A stretch of 64,000 nucleotides of DNA from Dichotomicrobium thermohalophilum (GTDB lineage Bacteria; Pseudomonadota; Alphaproteobacteria; Rhizobiales; Rhodomicrobiaceae), in NCBI RefSeq assembly GCF_003550175.1, contig NZ_QXDF01000001.1, positions 954,501 through 1,018,500 of the forward strand, given 5' to 3'. Positions 57,112 through 64,000 of the stretch are shown here, piece by piece (position 1 is the stretch's first letter; every line of letters begins with the position of its first letter). Made by a program: the position numbers and the translations under genes. A model generated the notes under the pieces. That model was not told where the DNA came from, made no database searches, and saw only the letters and a list, made by a program, of their open reading frames with translations.

Positions 57112-57888
57112 TTAGTCGTCCAGCCGCACGGCGATGCCGGCATCGGCCATGTGCTGCTTCGCCTCGCGGATGGTGTGGTCGCCAAAGTGGAAGATGGACG
57201 CTGCCAGCACCGCGCTCGCGCCGCCCTCCTTCACCCCTTCGACAAGGTGATCGAGCGTGCCCACGCCGCCAGAGGCGATCACGGGCACTTCCACCGCGTC
57301 GCTGATCGCGCGGGTCAAAGCGATGTCGAAGCCCGCGCGGGTGCCGTCACGGTCCATCGAGGTCAGCAGGATTTCGCCCGCGCCCAGTTCGACAACCTCG
57401 CGCGCGTATTCCACCGCGTCGATGCCGGTCGGATTGCGCCCGCCATGCGTGAAGATTTCCCAGTGGTCCGGCTCACCCGGGCCTGAAACCTTCTTGGCGT
57501 CCACCGCAACGACGATGCACTGGCGCCCGAACTTGTCGGCGGCCTCGCGCACGAAGTCGCGGTTCTTCACCGCGGCCGTGTTGATCGAGACCTTGTCTGC
57601 GCCGGCTTCCAGCAGCTTGCGGATATCTTCAGCGGTGCGCACGCCGCCCCCCACGGTGAGCGGCATGAAGCAGCGCTCGGCAGTGCGCTGGACGACGTCG
57701 AGGATCGTGCCGCGCTGTTCGTGGCTGGCGGTGATGTCGAGGAAGCAGAGCTCGTCCGCGCCGGCGGCATCATAGGCCGTGGCGGCTTCCACCGGATCGC
57801 CCGCGTCGCGCAGATCCACAAAGTTCACGCCCTTGACGACGCGGCCATCTTTGACGTCGAGGCAGGGGATGATGCGGACCTTGAGCAT
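57112..57888 (-). CDS. hisF: Imidazole glycerol phosphate synthase, cyclase subunit
   Basis: 258 residues; with HisH makes imidazole glycerol phosphate and AICAR. The (beta/alpha)8 barrel shows both catalytic Asp sites: [18 protein letters not shown] at the start and [15 protein letters not shown] near 130. Phosphate motifs VTVGGGVRT-like ([13 protein letters not shown]) and [11 protein letters not shown] are seen. The start codon touches the hisA stop (shared base), so they are coupled. Confidence 0.96.
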   Translation of the reverse strand: MLKVRIIPCLDVKDGRVVKGVNFVDLRDAGDPVEAATAYDAAGADELCFLDITASHEQRGTILDVVQRTAERCFMPLTVGGGVRTAEDIRKLLEAGADKVSINTAAVKNRDFVREAADKFGRQCIVVAVDAKKVSGPGEPDHWEIFTHGGRNPTGIDAVEYAREVVELGAGEILLTSMDRDGTRAGFDIALTRAISDAVEVPVIASGGVGTLDHLVEGVKEGGASAVLAASIFHFGDHTIREAKQHMADAGIAVRLDD

Positions 57889-58634
57889 TAGCTGGCGCGC
57901 TCCTGTTCGGCTGCGGTCATGCGCGCGAGCGCGGCGCGCGGGTCGAGACGGCCGTCATAAAGCGCCCGGCCTGCGATCGCACCGGCAAGCTTCGCGTTTT
58001 CCGGGCGCAGGAGCCGCTCTATGTCCTCCATTCCGGCCAGCCCGCCCGAGGCGATCACGGGGATGTCCACCGCCTCGGCCAGTTCGCGGGTGGCGGCCAG
58101 GTTCAGCCCTTCCAGCATCCCGTCGCGCGCGATGTCGGTGTGGATGATGGCGGCAACGCCGCTATCCTCGAAGCGCCGTGCCAGATCGACCGCGCTCAGT
58201 TCGCTGGTCTCGGCCCAGCCGGCGATGGCGACCTTGCCGTCGCGTGCGTCGATGCCCACCGCGATGCGGCCCGGAAACTGCCGGCAGGCGTCCTTGACCA
58301 GATCGGGATCCCGCACCGCCACGGTGCCGAGGATCACGCGCCGGATGCCGCGGCTCAGCCACGCCTCGATGCCCGCCATATCGCGGATACCGCCGCCAAG
58401 CTGTACCGGAATGTCCACGGCCTCCAGGATGCCCTCGACCGCGGTGGCGTTCACCGGCGTGCCCGAAAACGCACCGTTCAGATCGACGATGTGCAGGTAT
58501 TCGAACCCCTCATCGGCGAAAGCACGGGCCTGCGCGGCCGGGTCGTCGCCATAGACCGTGGCCTGATCCATCTCGCCGCGGCGCAGGCGCACGCATTGGC
58601 CGTCCTTGAGGTCGATGGCGGGAAAAAGGATCAT
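57888..58634 (-). CDS. hisA: Phosphoribosylformimino-AICAR ribotide isomerase
   Basis: About 248 residues from ATG 58634 ([13 protein letters not shown]). It opens the ribose of ProFAR by an Amadori rearrangement. The half-barrel repeats show [16 protein letters not shown] at the start and the second catalytic Asp in [15 protein letters not shown] near 130, plus [13 protein letters not shown]. It overlaps hisF by one base and comes after a non-coding gap holding a permease fragment. Confidence 0.95.
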   Translation of the reverse strand: MILFPAIDLKDGQCVRLRRGEMDQATVYGDDPAAQARAFADEGFEYLHIVDLNGAFSGTPVNATAVEGILEAVDIPVQLGGGIRDMAGIEAWLSRGIRRVILGTVAVRDPDLVKDACRQFPGRIAVGIDARDGKVAIAGWAETSELSAVDLARRFEDSGVAAIIHTDIARDGMLEGLNLAATRELAEAVDIPVIASGGLAGMEDIERLLRPENAKLAGAIAGRALYDGRLDPRAALARMTAAEQERAS

Positions 58635-58861
58635 GGCGCCTCTTGGTTCTGGCAACCAGCCGGCGGTCACGCGCAACGTGTTTCGAGAATCACGGCGGCA
58701 CGCAATGCGCTTAAGGTCTTGAACATTGCGCATCGGCCGCTGATTGGTCAGAGGTCAACTCGTATCGTTACCTAACCCAAGCGAGCGCGAAAATAAAGCC
58801 GATTCGAGGCCTTGTTCCGCCTGTCCGGCACGCGGCCCCGCACAATTCAAATGCTGCGCTG

Positions 58862-59071
58862 ATTGACGCGCCGCCGCTGCTGGCCGGGCTGACCGAACAG
58901 GGGATGAGCATGGGAGCGGCGATGGCCTTCATCATCGCGGGCGGCGTCAGCTCGGTCCCGGCGATGGCCGCGGTCTGGTCGCTGGTCAAGCCGCGCGTGT
59001 TCGCGGCGTATTTCCTGCTCGGGCTGATCGGCGCGATGCTGGCGGGGCTGGTGTTCCAGATGGTAGTGTAG
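58862..59071 (+). pseudogene. 3' fragment of a membrane permease gene
   Basis: On the plus strand 69 codons read DAPPLLAGLTEQGMSMGAAM, then AFIIAGGVSSVPAMAAVWSL, then VKPRVFAAYFLLGLIGAMLA and end in a stop. The two hydrophobic segments with conserved-looking Gly/Ser-Pro turn resemble the C-terminus of DUF318/ArsP-YraQ permeases. The frame continues upstream to about 58715 without any start, and without the expected earlier membrane segments, so it is a truncated relic inserted between hisA and hisH. It is antisense to the his cluster. Confidence 0.65.
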
Positions 59072-59104
59072 GTTCGCTCGTCAGGCCTTGGCGGCACGGC
59101 TTGG

Positions 59105-59752
59105 TCACGGCGACCAGTGCAGGAAGTTGGCAATCAGCCTGAGGCCCAGTTTCTGACTCTTCTCCGGGTGGAACTGCGTGCCGGCCACATTGTCCTGCGC
59201 CACCGCGGCGACGATCGGCCCGCCGTAATCCGTCGTGGCGATCACCACCTCCGGGTTTTCGGGCGTCATCGCGTAAGAGTGGACGAAATAGGCGTGCCAG
59301 CCGTCCGGCCCGGTCGGGATGCCTTCGAACAGCGCGTGCGGGTGCGGTGTCTCCAGCGTGTTCCAGCCCATATGCGGGATTTTCAGCGACGGGTCGTCCG
59401 GCGCGATGCGTTGCACCGGTCCGGCAATCCAGCCCAGCCCCGGCCAGTCGCCATGCTCCAGTCCACGCTCGGCCATGAGCTGCATGCCCACGCAGATGCC
59501 GAGGAATGGCCGGGCGCGACGGCGCGCGGTTTCCTCCAGCGCCTCCAGCATTCCCTCGATGCGCTCCAGTCCGGCGCGACAGTCGGCGAAGGCGCCTACC
59601 CCTGGCAGCACGATGCGTTCGGCGCGGCGCACCTCTTCCGGGTCACTGGAGATACGCACCGGCGCGGACAGGCCGGTCTCGCGCGCGGCGCGCTCGAACG
59701 CCTTCGCTGCTGAGTGCAGATTGCCGGAGCCGTAGTCGATGATAAGCGTCAT
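59105..59752 (-). CDS. hisH: Imidazole glycerol phosphate synthase, glutaminase subunit
   Basis: 215 residues; releases ammonia from glutamine for HisF. The class I amidotransferase triad is visible: Cys in [15 protein letters not shown] near 82, His and Glu in [13 protein letters not shown] near 195. The start [22 protein letters not shown] is typical. Its start codon overlaps the DUF2628 stop by 4 bases. The downstream neighbour hisA is separated by 470 bases with a permease relic, which breaks the usual tight order. Confidence 0.95.
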   Translation of the reverse strand: MTLIIDYGSGNLHSAAKAFERAARETGLSAPVRISSDPEEVRRAERIVLPGVGAFADCRAGLERIEGMLEALEETARRRARPFLGICVGMQLMAERGLEHGDWPGLGWIAGPVQRIAPDDPSLKIPHMGWNTLETPHPHALFEGIPTGPDGWHAYFVHSYAMTPENPEVVIATTDYGGPIVAAVAQDNVAGTQFHPEKSQKLGLRLIANFLHWSP

Positions 59753-60213
59753 GCCGTTGCGGCGGCTTCGCCGTTACCGGTTTGCTGTTGGATGCGCGCT
59801 TCCAGCGCCTGTCCCCGCTCGCGCAGCCATTCGCTAAAGAACTTGCGCTCGGCCTCCTGCCGGCTCGATGCCGACACGACGCCAGCCAGCCTATAGCCCG
59901 ATCGCTCCAGAGACAGCCGGCGCAGATTGTGCGCCTCGAACCCCACGATCACCGAAAGCGCGAGGCTGAAGAAGCCGAGCGTCTGCTGGTTCAGCCCGAG
60001 TGCTGCGCCGATCAGGTTGAGTGCGACGACCAACGCCACGAAGCCCAGCGAGGCCAGCCAGAGACGGTGGACGAGCAGCCAGGGCAGGGCGAACAGCGTT
60101 GCCAGCAGCGAGAACCTCTCGGGTATGAACACAAAGCGCTCGGTATAGGTGCCGAGATCGCCTGTCGTCTGGAGCTGGCTCTCGTCAGGTGCGTGAACCG
60201 TGTAGACCGCCAC
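59749..60213 (-). CDS. DUF2628 membrane protein
   Basis: About 154 residues from GTG 60213 (gagga upstream); TTG at 60219 is less likely. The start [12 protein letters not shown] and the two or three membrane segments ([47 protein letters not shown]) are the DUF2628 signature, with a charged C-terminus. In rhizobia this gene sits in the his cluster near hisH and hisA. The role is unknown. It overlaps hisH by 4 bases. Confidence 0.82.
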   Translation of the reverse strand: MAVYTVHAPDESQLQTTGDLGTYTERFVFIPERFSLLATLFALPWLLVHRLWLASLGFVALVVALNLIGAALGLNQQTLGFFSLALSVIVGFEAHNLRRLSLERSGYRLAGVVSASSRQEAERKFFSEWLRERGQALEARIQQQTGNGEAAATA

Positions 60214-60232
60214 TCTCAATCCTCAGTGCGTG

Positions 60233-60730
60233 TTATTTGCCATGCGCGCGGCCCAGCTCGTGCGCCAGCCGGTCGAGGATACCGTTGACAAGGCCGGGCT
60301 CCTCACCCGCGAAGAAGGCATGGGTGATGTCCACGTATTCGTTGATTACCACCTTAAACGGAACATCCCTGCGCGCAATCAATTCATAGGTGCCCGCGCG
60401 GAGGATTGCCAGCAGCGTACTGTCCAGCCGGCTGAGCCGCCAGCCTTCCGGCAGATGCCCGCTGATCAGCCCGTCGACTTCATCCTGCTGGCGCACGACG
60501 CCGCGCAGCAGATCAGCGAAGAAGGCCTCATCAGGTTCGGCAGGCACCTCGCCCTCGGCGCGGTCGCCAAGGCCGTCACGAAGGCCAAATCGGTATTTGC
60601 CGAATTCGGCGATCACCTCATCAAGGCCGATCCGGGTGGCATCCATCTGATAGAGCGCCTGCACGGCTGCGAGGCGCGCGGCGCTGCGCGAAAGCGCGCG
60701 TTTTCGGGACGGTTTGGCGGGGTCCGACAT
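60233..60730 (-). CDS. nusB: Transcription antitermination factor NusB
   Basis: About 165 residues from ATG 60730 (MSDPAKPSRKR). An all-helical RNA-binding protein that with NusE acts in rRNA antitermination. The motif SAARLAAVQALYQMD at the start and the later ELIARRDVPFKVVINEYVDI match. The ribH-nusB order is a conserved neighbourhood in many bacteria. It starts inside the ribH end, overlapping? No: ribH ends at 60751, leaving 20 bases. Confidence 0.94.
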   Translation of the reverse strand: MSDPAKPSRKRALSRSAARLAAVQALYQMDATRIGLDEVIAEFGKYRFGLRDGLGDRAEGEVPAEPDEAFFADLLRGVVRQQDEVDGLISGHLPEGWRLSRLDSTLLAILRAGTYELIARRDVPFKVVINEYVDITHAFFAGEEPGLVNGILDRLAHELGRAHGK

Positions 60731-60750
60731 CGTGGCTTCGCCTGGGAACC

Positions 60751-61242
60751 TTACTGGGTCACATGCAAACGCCTGGACAGGGCAATCAGGTCCATGCACG
60801 CCGCCGCTGCGTCTGCGCCTTTGTTGCGCCGGTCTACCTTCGCCCGCTCCATTGCCTGCGCATGATTTTCCACGGTCAGGATGCCGTTGCCGATCGGGAT
60901 GGCGTGCTGCACGGCCAGATCCATGAGCGCGCGGGCGCTCTCGCCGGCCACGATATCATAGTGAGATGTCTCGCCCCGGATGACGCAGCCAAGCGCAATA
61001 CAGCCGTCATAGCCGCCGGCATGCGTGCGCATCGGCAGCAGGCCGGCGCGATGAACAACCGAAACGGCTTGCGGCACTTCCAGCACGCCGGGAACGGAAA
61101 TGCGCTCGCAGGTGCCGCCCCGGCTTGCGATCTCCCTAGCCGCGCCATTGTATAGCTCCTCGGCGATGTCCTCGTAGAACCGCGCTTCCACGATCAGGAT
61201 CGCGGGCGCTTGCTGCCCGTTGCCGGGCGATTGTGCGCTCAT
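60751..61242 (-). CDS. ribH: 6,7-dimethyl-8-ribityllumazine synthase
   Basis: 163 residues; condenses 5-amino-ribitylaminouracil with dihydroxybutanone phosphate, the step before riboflavin. Motifs: the lumazine-synthase core GCVIRGETSHYDIVAGESAR near 90-110 with His, and PIGNGILTVENHAQAMERA near 125. It follows ribE after 52 bases in the rib cluster and precedes nusB. Confidence 0.95.
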   Translation of the reverse strand: MSAQSPGNGQQAPAILIVEARFYEDIAEELYNGAAREIASRGGTCERISVPGVLEVPQAVSVVHRAGLLPMRTHAGGYDGCIALGCVIRGETSHYDIVAGESARALMDLAVQHAIPIGNGILTVENHAQAMERAKVDRRNKGADAAAACMDLIALSRRLHVTQ

Positions 61243-61294
61243 GGGTATGGTCTTTCCGGCCGTGCGGTTTGCTGGCGGTCAGGACCGACGTCGC

Positions 61295-61912
61295 TCAGGC
61301 GCTCGCCCCTGTCAGGCCCTGTTTCTGCGCCTCCAACAGACGCGCTACATAACGCGCCAGCAGGTCGATTTCCAGATTTAAGCGGTCCCCCGCACGTTTT
61401 TCGCCCCAGGTGGTGATAGAAAGGCTGTGCGGGATCAGGTTCACGCCGAAGCGGGTGCCGCTGACTTCGTTAACTGTCAGCGACGTGCCGTCGAGCGCGA
61501 CCGAACCTTTCGGCGCGATAAACGGCGCCACCTCGCGCGGCACCTCGATCTCGAAGCGCGTCGACTCACCGTCCCGCGTTGCGCAGACGATCTCGGCGAC
61601 AGCGTCGACATGCCCCGTGACAAGGTGCCCGCCCAGCTCGTCGCTCAGGCGCAGCGACCGCTCCAGGTTGACCCGCCGCCCCGGCACCCAGTCGCCCAGC
61701 GTGGTGCGCGAGAGCGTTTCCGCCGAGACATCCACGGCGAACACTGCGCCGCCATCGCGCTGGGCGACCTCCGTCACGGTCAGGCAGCAGCCGTCGCAGG
61801 CGATCGACGCGCCAATGGCGATGTCGTCAGCCGGATAGGCGCAGGCGATGCGGAAGCGGCCATCCTCGTGCGCCTCGACCGTGCCGACGTCAGTGATGAT
61901 CCCGGTGAACAT
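61295..61912 (-). CDS. ribE: Riboflavin synthase alpha chain
   Basis: 205 residues; dismutates two lumazines to riboflavin. Two lumazine-binding repeats are seen, one at the start ([33 protein letters not shown]) and one after residue 97 (HLVTGHVDAVAEIV, SVALDGTSLTVNEV). The start overlaps the ribD end by 23 bases, giving coupled translation. Confidence 0.95.
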   Translation of the reverse strand: MFTGIITDVGTVEAHEDGRFRIACAYPADDIAIGASIACDGCCLTVTEVAQRDGGAVFAVDVSAETLSRTTLGDWVPGRRVNLERSLRLSDELGGHLVTGHVDAVAEIVCATRDGESTRFEIEVPREVAPFIAPKGSVALDGTSLTVNEVSGTRFGVNLIPHSLSITTWGEKRAGDRLNLEIDLLARYVARLLEAQKQGLTGASA

Positions 61913-63080
61913 GGTCCATACGCTGCGTGTTGCGATAAAGGGCGAGCCGGTCCGGCCCGAGTTCGCGCGATTCGTGGATAACGAGTTGGGGAAGCGAAGG
62001 GATCAGGTCGAGCCCGTCCGGCGGGAATGGCGCAAGGCCGTTCGCGCCCGCCGGCCGCGCACCACGGAACAGCGCCATCTCGTCGACATAGCCCGCATCC
62101 AGGAAGGCGCGCGCCACGGCCGGCCCGCCCTCGATCATCAGGCGGGTGATGCCGCGCTCGCTCAGCACCTGGAGGATGCTGCCCGGGGCGAGCCGGCCAT
62201 CGGGCGTCAGCGCGCAGGACAGGCATTCGACCCCGATCGAACGCAGTCGCGCGATGTTGTCCGGCGGCGCGTCCACGCCATGCAGCACCCAGACGGGATG
62301 GCTCGCTGCCGTGCGCGCCAGCTTGCTATCATGTGACAGATCGGCCCGCCGCGCGAGCACCACGCGCACCGGCGACCGCCAGCCGAGGCCTGGCAGGCGA
62401 CAGGTCAGCGACGGGTCGTCGGTCTTTACCGTGCCATTGCCCACGAGGATCGCGTCGGCGCGCGCGCGCATCAGATGGGTGCGGGTTTGCGCAATCTTGT
62501 CGGTGACGAACACCGGCTTGCCGCCGCCGCGTGGCACCAGTCCATCCGATCCGACCGCCAGCTTGAGCTGAACGAAGGGCCGGTTCTCGCGCATCCGCAG
62601 GATATGGCCGAGCGAGATCCAGTGCGCTTCGTCGGTGTCTGCTGCGCGGCGCACCTCCACGCCTTGCGCGCGCAGGGCGTCCAGGCCCTTCCCGGCGACC
62701 AGCGGATTGGGGTCCTCCACGGCGTAAATCAGCCGCTTGATGCCCGCCGCCGCGATGGCCTCGACGCAGGGCGGGCTTTTGCCGTAGTGACAGCACGGTT
62801 CCATCGTCACGAACATCGTCGCGCCCCGAGCCGCCGTCGCGGCCATGCGCAGCGCCATGACCTCGGCATGGGGGCGCCCGCCAGGCGCCGTCCCGCCGAC
62901 GCCTAGGATCACGCCGGTCGCCTCATTGGTCACGACCGCGCCCACGGCCGGGTTCGGCCAGGTCTGTCCCAACGGCGCGCGCGCAAAACGCAGTGCCAGA
63001 CGCATCGGCGTGCGCCGGCGCATGGCAAGGTCGTCGATCGGGTGGGTGAACGCCGCAAGGGCGCTTGTGTTATCGCTCAT
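61890..63080 (-). CDS. ribD: Riboflavin deaminase/reductase RibD
   Basis: 396 residues; deaminates and reduces the pyrimidine intermediate of riboflavin synthesis. Deaminase domain: zinc ligands in [10 protein letters not shown] near 70 and [16 protein letters not shown] near 94. Reductase domain from about 165, with [19 protein letters not shown] and [22 protein letters not shown]. Typical two-domain length. Its start overlaps the nrdR stop by 11 bases, so nrdR-ribD-ribE are tightly coupled. Confidence 0.95.
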   Translation of the reverse strand: MSDNTSALAAFTHPIDDLAMRRRTPMRLALRFARAPLGQTWPNPAVGAVVTNEATGVILGVGGTAPGGRPHAEVMALRMAATAARGATMFVTMEPCCHYGKSPPCVEAIAAAGIKRLIYAVEDPNPLVAGKGLDALRAQGVEVRRAADTDEAHWISLGHILRMRENRPFVQLKLAVGSDGLVPRGGGKPVFVTDKIAQTRTHLMRARADAILVGNGTVKTDDPSLTCRLPGLGWRSPVRVVLARRADLSHDSKLARTAASHPVWVLHGVDAPPDNIARLRSIGVECLSCALTPDGRLAPGSILQVLSERGITRLMIEGGPAVARAFLDAGYVDEMALFRGARPAGANGLAPFPPDGLDLIPSLPQLVIHESRELGPDRLALYRNTQRMDHVHRDHH

Positions 63081-63558
63081 CCGTGTGGTCGTCCACCGAC
63101 GCGAGCTGCTTCTCCGAGAGCTCGCTTAGCAGCTCTGCGAAGTCGCTGGCCTCGCGGAAATTCTTGTAGACCGAGGCATAGCGGACGTAAGCGACATCAT
63201 CCAGCGTCTTCAAGCCTTCCATAACCAGTTCGCCAATCCGCTGACTGCTGATCTCCGGCTCGCCCGAGCTTTCCATGCGCCGGACGATGCCGCTTACGAG
63301 CTGGTCGATACGTTCAGGTTCGACCGCCCGTTTCCGCGCGGCGATCTGGATGGAGCGCGCCAGTTTGTCACGGTCGAAGGGAACCCGGCGGCCGTTGCGC
63401 TTTATGATGGTCAGTTCGCGAAGCTGGATGCGCTCGAACGTGGTGAAGCGCCCCCCGCACTCGCCGCAGAACCGGCGTCGCCGGATGGCGCCGTTGTCTT
63501 CGGCAGGACGCGAATCTTTAACCTGCGTGTTAAGCGCTCCGCAGAACGGACATCTCAT
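63070..63558 (-). CDS. nrdR: Transcriptional repressor NrdR
   Basis: About 162 residues from ATG 63558 ([17 protein letters not shown]). It represses ribonucleotide-reductase genes in response to dATP/ATP. The zinc ribbon has Cys3, Cys6 and a second CGECG knuckle near 31-34; the ATP-cone follows ([20 protein letters not shown]-like: [20 protein letters not shown]). Between glyA and ribD is the usual rhizobial location. Start choice: the longer frame to 63600 lacks support. Confidence 0.95.
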   Translation of the reverse strand: MRCPFCGALNTQVKDSRPAEDNGAIRRRRFCGECGGRFTTFERIQLRELTIIKRNGRRVPFDRDKLARSIQIAARKRAVEPERIDQLVSGIVRRMESSGEPEISSQRIGELVMEGLKTLDDVAYVRYASVYKNFREASDFAELLSELSEKQLASVDDHTDER

Positions 63559-63636
63559 TTGACCGACCCTGTCGCCGTCAAAACCGGGTTTGCGGCGCAT
63601 TTGACGGAGGTTATCCGGGCAACTAGCAAAGGACGC

Positions 63637-63662
63637 TCCGGGCCAGCAGGCGCCAGCCCGGA
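63637..63662 (-). terminator. Likely glyA terminator
   Basis: On the minus strand the stem tccgggc/gcccgga with a 12-base loop lies 20 bases after the glyA stop codon and before nrdR. A weak cttt follows. Confidence 0.5.
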
Positions 63663-63681
63663 TCGGGTTATGTCTCGTTAA

Positions 63682-64000
63682 TCAGTATATCGGGAACCGG
63701 CCGCACAAATCCACCGCGCGGCGCTTCACTTCGGCCTCGACGGCCTGATTTGCATCCGAACCGTTGCGCGCAAGCCCGTCGAGCACTTCGAGGATCATCT
63801 CGCCGACGGCCTGGAACTCGGGCACACGGAAGCCGCGGGTCGTGCCGGCCGGCGAGCCGAGGCGGATACCCGAGGTGACGGTGGGTTTCTCCGGGTCGAA
63901 CGGCACGCCGTTCTTGTTGCAGGTGATGTGTGCGCGGCCCAGCGCCGTCTCCGCCGCCTTGCCCGTCAGGCCCTTCGGCCGCAGGTCCACGAGCACGACG
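63682..64000 (-). CDS. glyA: Serine hydroxymethyltransferase, 3' end only
   Basis: The last 106 or so residues are visible; the gene continues past the window edge. It interconverts serine and glycine with tetrahydrofolate. The C-terminal domain has [48 protein letters not shown] and the tail VLDGLARNG, all typical of bacterial GlyA. Order glyA-nrdR-ribD is standard in this group. Confidence 0.94.
   Translation of the reverse strand, partial: VVLVDLRPKGLTGKAAETALGRAHITCNKNGVPFDPEKPTVTSGIRLGSPAGTTRGFRVPEFQAVGEMILEVLDGLARNGSDANQAVEAEVKRRAVDLCGRFPIY

Overview
The window is about 64 kb of GC-rich DNA from an alphaproteobacterium, most likely of the order Hyphomicrobiales (Rhizobiales). The evidence is CckA and ChpT of the CtrA phosphorelay, an EipA/DUF1134 envelope protein, a long-tailed FtsZ, the AapJQMP amino-acid transporter, DUF1489, DUF2062, DUF2628 and DUF6460 proteins, and the gene order hisH-hisA-hisF-hisE-coaA. 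I cannot name the genus from sequence alone.

Layout. (1) 1-2842 is the right end of an integrated element: a TPR-type protein cut by the window edge, a tyrosine integrase, and the 3' half of a tRNA-Lys gene as attachment-site duplicate. (2) 2843-10015 is accessory: two unknown secreted proteins, one with a fascin-like fold, and a giant secreted DUF11-repeat protein whose 3' end looks frameshifted. (3) 10349-12132 holds pabB and pabC for p-aminobenzoate. (4) 12355-17079 has tRNA-Gln and the aap transporter. (5) 17438-21306 has a cytochrome c lacking a haem cysteine, a Zn alcohol dehydrogenase, an IclR regulator and a membrane-anchored hydrolase. (6) 21554-25384 is cysJI sulfite reductase; cysQ lies further on. 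(7) 25390-32180 has an MscS channel, a FliO-like protein, cckA behind a CtrA box, lipB and tRNA-Leu. (8) 32360-38684 has lpxC, ftsZ, ftsA, ftsQ and sodB, with the rest of the division cluster missing upstream. (9) 38971-45387 has RNase P RNA, coaBC-dut, a VWA plus DnaJ membrane pair and panC. (10) 45445-50228 has envelope-type proteins, including an unusual membrane protein with a primase-like winged helix. (11) 50364-53347 has cysQ, chpT, a CheY-like regulator and a CBS protein. (12) 53344-60213 has hisI, nth, an adenosine kinase, coaA and the hisEFAH cluster, the last interrupted by a fragment of a permease gene. (13) 60233-64000 is nusB-ribH-ribE-ribD-nrdR followed by the 3' end of glyA.

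How the genes work together. CckA passes phosphate to ChpT and on to CtrA, and both are encoded here, with CtrA-type boxes in front of cckA and of the CheY-like gene. PanC, CoaBC and CoaA cover three parts of the CoA route. HisI, HisE, HisA, HisF and HisH cover the middle of histidine synthesis. RibD, RibE and RibH make riboflavin, which serves the flavoenzymes CysJ and CoaBC. CysJ, CysI and CysQ belong to sulfate assimilation. Most of the window is ordinary chromosome. I found no convincing new multi-gene system. The less ordinary items are the secreted DUF11/fascin-like pair, the primase-winged-helix membrane protein, the damaged cytochrome, the permease relic inside the his cluster and a two-hairpin intergenic repeat.
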